Shown here piece by piece: positions 61,585 to 64,000 of a stretch of DNA of 64,000 nucleotides; the first letter of the stretch is position 1; every line of letters starts with the position of its first letter. Location of the stretch: positions 17,368-81,367 of the forward strand of contig NZ_BAGJ01000082.1 in the NCBI RefSeq assembly GCF_000308775.1. The letters are read 5' to 3'. Below the pieces are notes generated by a model. That model ran no database searches. It was given only the letters and a program-made list of their open reading frames with translations, and was not told the DNA's origin. The position numbers and the translations under genes were made by a program. The stretch comes from Nocardia testacea NBRC 100365 (GTDB lineage: Bacteria; Actinomycetota; Actinomycetes; Mycobacteriales; Mycobacteriaceae).

Positions 61585-62691
61585 TCACTCTATATCCGGT
61601 TTTTCCTCACCGGTGGTCGAAAGCGCCTTTTGCAGCGAGTTGAACACGGTCAACCCCTGTCCGACCATGCCGTTGAGCAGTTCGCCCACCCCGTCCGGTC
61701 CGTTGAGAACGGTCAGATTGGCGTTGGACAGGCCACGCGCCGCCTGCTCCACGATGAGCGGCAACTGCTCGATGAGCATCTGATCGAGCGCGATGCGATT
61801 GTTGGAGGCCGCCGCCTCGGCCTGGATCCGGGTGCGGTCGGCCTCGGCTTCGGCGAGAATCCGCACCCGCTCGGCCTCGGCCTGCGCCGGTTTCACCACC
61901 TCGGCCTGCAACTGCTGTTCCCGCAGTTCGGCCTCCTTGCGGGCCTGGGCGGCCTGGGCGCCGAGCACTTCCTGCTGGGCGAGCGCCGCGGCGAGCGGTC
62001 CGGCGGCCGCGGCCTCGGCCTGGGCCTTGTCGATATCGCGCTGGTAACCGGCCTTGAGGATCGCCGTCTCTCGCGCGTACTCGGCCTGCTTGCGCAGGGA
62101 TTCCTGTTCGGCTTCGGCGGAACGCTGGGCGGCCTGTGATTCGGCGATCTGCGCGTCCCGGTGTACCGCCGCATTGTGCGGCGCGGCCAGTGCCGTGATA
62201 TATCCGAGATTCCCGTCGTCGATGGACTGGATCTGGAACGAGTCGACCCACAGTCCGATATTGCTCATCTCCACTTTCGACGCGACGAGTACCTCATCGG
62301 CCAGCCGCTGGCGCTCCCGGATGATCTCCTCCACCGTCATGGAGCCGACGATGGACCGCAGATGACCGGAGAAGATCCGTCCGGTCAGCACCGACATCTC
62401 CTGTTCCTGTTCGGACAGGAAACGCTGGGCCGCGTTCACGATCGAGGCGGTGTCGTTGGCGACCTTGAAGGCGATGACCGCCCGAACCTGCAGCACGATG
62501 GCCTGTTTGGTGACGCAGCGCTCGCTGATCTCGGCCTCGAACATCGCCAGCGACAGATACCGCACCTTGCGGAAGAACGGCATCACCCATGTACCGCGGC
62601 CGATGATCACCCGGAATGGGGTGGCGTCGCTGCTCTTGGCGCCGCTGACCAGCATCGCCTCGTCGGGATCGGGTACGTGATAACCCAGCAC
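61585..62691 (-). CDS. Flotillin-like SPFH-domain membrane scaffold
   Basis: The protein has 368 residues; GTG-62691 lies 7 nt after GAGGAG. The N-terminal SPFH/band-7 domain (about 1-175; RVIIGRGTWVMPFFRKVRYL, AVIAFKVANDTASIVNAAQRF) is followed by an Ala/Glu/Gln-rich coiled coil (about 180-300) with the EA repeats typical of flotillins, and a short Gly-rich end. No strong transmembrane helix is seen, so it probably associates peripherally with lipid microdomains. The preceding NfeD-like gene is its usual partner. Confidence 0.9.
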   Translation of the reverse strand: MLGYHVPDPDEAMLVSGAKSSDATPFRVIIGRGTWVMPFFRKVRYLSLAMFEAEISERCVTKQAIVLQVRAVIAFKVANDTASIVNAAQRFLSEQEQEMSVLTGRIFSGHLRSIVGSMTVEEIIRERQRLADEVLVASKVEMSNIGLWVDSFQIQSIDDGNLGYITALAAPHNAAVHRDAQIAESQAAQRSAEAEQESLRKQAEYARETAILKAGYQRDIDKAQAEAAAAGPLAAALAQQEVLGAQAAQARKEAELREQQLQAEVVKPAQAEAERVRILAEAEADRTRIQAEAAASNNRIALDQMLIEQLPLIVEQAARGLSNANLTVLNGPDGVGELLNGMVGQGLTVFNSLQKALSTTGEEKPDIE

Positions 62692-62714
62692 GGATGACTC
62701 CTCGCGTCGTGTTG

Positions 62715-62942
62715 CTACGGCGCCGGGTCCGGTGTGAGCGGTATCCAGGGCACCACGTCGGCGATACGACCGGAATCGACAGCGATGACCAGCACGGTGC
62801 TCCCGGCCGGGATCGCTTCGGCAGCGCGCGCGATATACCCTTCGGTCCCCCCACGTACGGCCACCAAGACCTCACCCAGCGTCCCGGGGCCTCGGATCGG
62901 CGAGATCAGCTTACCGGTCGATCCGACAACTTCGTCGTGCAA
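62715..62942 (-). CDS. Small NfeD-like OB-fold protein
   Basis: The protein has 75 residues. TTG-62942 is chosen because AAGGAGGT lies 9 nt upstream; the longer ATG version at 63029 would overlap the end of the TetR gene. The sequence (GTLGEVLVAVRGGTEGYIAR, AIPAGSTVLVIAVDSGRIADV) has the features of the soluble OB domain of NfeD proteins, without the usual membrane helices. NfeD proteins partner flotillin/SPFH proteins, and here flotillin follows after 23 bp. The palindrome at 62956 lies just upstream. Confidence 0.78.
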   Translation of the reverse strand: MHDEVVGSTGKLISPIRGPGTLGEVLVAVRGGTEGYIARAAEAIPAGSTVLVIAVDSGRIADVVPWIPLTPDPAP

Positions 62943-62955
62943 TTCTTCCCAACCT

Positions 62956-62971
62956 CCTTGCCCGGGCAAGG
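62956..62971. promoter_or_regulatory. 16-bp perfect palindrome before the NfeD-flotillin genes
   Basis: CCTTGCCCGGGCAAGG is fully self-complementary. It sits between the TetR stop (63004) and the NfeD-like start (62942), overlapping the start of the ribosome site. It could be a TetR operator for nfeD-flotillin or an RNA hairpin that limits translation. Confidence 0.45.
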
Positions 62972-63003
62972 TTTCCCGGGAACGGCTCCCGGCCTGCCCC
63001 GGC

Positions 63004-63627
63004 CTACCGGTAGAGGCCGCGGTAGGCACCCAGCATGGCGACGAGGTGATCGACGATCTCCGCGCGGGTGGCCCGCAACGACCCGTTCAGCCAGGCCGAG
63101 AACATGCCGGCGTTCCCGCTCGCCATGGTGACGGCCGCGAGCCGGCGGCGGACCGGATCGTCGATCCGGTGGAAGAGATGGTCCTGGATCAGCCGGGTGA
63201 AGGCGGGCATCACGGCGATGGTGGTCTGACCGAGACCGGTGCTGGAGTACGGCTCCACCAGGAACAGGCGCGATTTACGGGGATCCTCGAGCACCTTGTC
63301 CACCAGCGCCTCGGACAGCGCACGGTCGCGCGAGGCGTCGTCGGCGACCGTGAAGGCGGTCATCGGATCGAGAAAATCGTCGGCGATCTGCCGGTACAGA
63401 ACGTCGAGCAGTTCGTCGCGGCTGGCGAAACTCTCGTAGAAATATCGATCGGTGAGATTGGCCCGGCGGCATACCGCCCGCATGGTGACGCCGGCGGCGC
63501 CGGATTCACCGATCAGATCCAGTGCGGCCTCGAGCAGCGCGCTGCGCCGTGCCTGCTTCCGCTCGGAAAGCGTGGTGCCACCCCAGATCCGGGGTCCGCT
63601 GTCGTCCGATCGCTGATCTGAATGCAC
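63004..63627 (-). CDS. TetR-family transcriptional regulator
   Basis: The protein has 207 residues from GTG-63627; the ribosome site is weak. HTH at about 20-65 (ARRSALLEAALDLIGE, TMRAVCRRANLTDRYFYESF). The C-terminal ligand domain has a CGMFSAWLNG-like helix (AGMFSAWLNGSLRATR) seen in many TetR regulators. It lies immediately upstream of the NfeD-flotillin genes on the same strand, so it may control them and itself through the palindrome at 62956. The ligand is unknown. Confidence 0.87.
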   Translation of the reverse strand: MHSDQRSDDSGPRIWGGTTLSERKQARRSALLEAALDLIGESGAAGVTMRAVCRRANLTDRYFYESFASRDELLDVLYRQIADDFLDPMTAFTVADDASRDRALSEALVDKVLEDPRKSRLFLVEPYSSTGLGQTTIAVMPAFTRLIQDHLFHRIDDPVRRRLAAVTMASGNAGMFSAWLNGSLRATRAEIVDHLVAMLGAYRGLYR

Positions 63628-63670
63628 CCGTACACAGTAGTGGGCTCGCGCAATCCGCCGTGCCGGGTGG

Positions 63671-64000
63671 TCACGGCGCCGTCGAGGGCGGCGCGGGCCG
63701 GTTCCGGGCGTCGTGATCCGACGGACGGGCCACCAGCACCGCCCGGCCGGCGGCGAGATCGATCCGATCCCGCGGCGGCGCCCCCTCGGATTCCTCGTCG
63801 CGCAGCATGGTCTGCGCGGCACGGTGGTCCAGCTGGTCACGTTTGCTCCCGTACCAGAAGGCGGTGATCTCCTCCACGCCCGCGGCCGCGAGCCGAGTGG
63901 AGGTGCGCCGGCCGGTCGAGCGTCCGGTCCTGGGGAAGCGGGTGTACACCCACCGCAGCGCGGCGGCGGCCCCCAGCAGCAGCATGGCGATCGGCGCACC
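63671..64000 (-). CDS. DUF6191-like small membrane protein (5' end may lie outside window)
   Basis: At least 104 residues from ATG-63985. The frame is open to the right edge (GAPIAM), so an earlier start is possible. A short hydrophobic N-terminal helix (LLLGAAAALRWVY) is followed by an Arg-rich linker and a conserved core (GVEEITAFWYGSKRDQLDHR, MLRDEESEGAPPRDRIDL), the pattern of DUF6191 proteins of actinobacteria. The function is unknown. A short gap separates it from the TetR gene on the same strand. Confidence 0.75.
   Translation of the reverse strand, partial: GAPIAMLLLGAAAALRWVYTRFPRTGRSTGRRTSTRLAAAGVEEITAFWYGSKRDQLDHRAAQTMLRDEESEGAPPRDRIDLAAGRAVLVARPSDHDARNRPAPPSTAP

Overview
The window reads as the chromosome of a high-GC actinobacterium, most likely a Nocardia or a close relative in the Mycobacteriales. 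The reasons are strong GC bias in third codon positions, many GTG/TTG starts behind GGAGG-type ribosome sites, a very long CtpI-type P-type ATPase, a mycofactocin-dependent alcohol oxidation pair, a perfect KstR (cholesterol regulon) operator, a LigC/Prim-PolC repair pair and a high density of SDR, FadE, P450 and CoA-dependent enzymes. No tRNA, rRNA, CRISPR array, insertion sequence or prophage was seen.

Region 1 (1-11817) is one giant reading frame, still open at the left edge. It encodes at least 3938 residues. The N-terminal third alternates LacI-type helix-turn-helix units with many sigma-factor-region-4-like units. The rest strings together domains typical of polymorphic toxins and effectors: two papain-like Cys-His-acid domains, a polyprenyl-phosphate sugar-transferase-like domain, a degenerate HATPase-like domain, a DUF1023-type alpha/beta hydrolase and a C-terminal aminoglycoside-phosphotransferase-like kinase. 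This is the strongest candidate for an undescribed system.

Region 2 (11.8-25.3 kb) holds stress and envelope genes: a PRC-barrel/DUF2382 protein behind a SigB-like promoter, the CtpI-like ATPase, an SDR-DUF2867 protein, a winged-helix HTH_42 protein, a TerD domain fused to a PD-(D/E)XK nuclease, a zinc alcohol dehydrogenase and a TauE/SafE permease.

Region 3 (25.5-43.3 kb) is lipid, sterol and alcohol catabolism: a MaoC hydratase, a mycofactocin-type alcohol dehydrogenase and SDR, CysQ, a CYP124/125/142-like P450, SDRs, a TesB thioesterase, a DUF2236 oxygenase divergent from an HpnE-like flavoenzyme, a Tat-exported cholesterol oxidase behind a promoter with a built-in palindrome, a FadE34-like fused acyl-CoA dehydrogenase with a KstR box, and a frameshifted nitronate monooxygenase. 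A decayed S-adenosyl methyltransferase remnant lies at about 30.97-31.24 kb.

Region 4 (43.3-58.9 kb) has an exported esterase, a GH3 glycosidase, a dihydrofolate-reductase-like protein, two tandem peptidoglycan hydrolases that share an N-terminal domain but carry different catalytic domains, membrane and lipoprotein genes, a GlxA-type regulator, a CoA transferase, a zinc-ribbon SDR, and an acyl-CoA dehydrogenase overlapping a TetR gene.

Region 5 (59-64 kb) is a minus-strand run: TetR, NfeD-like protein, flotillin, cold-shock-domain protein, LigC and Prim-PolC. It combines membrane-microdomain proteins with a short-patch DNA repair pair. A DUF6191 gene enters from the right edge.
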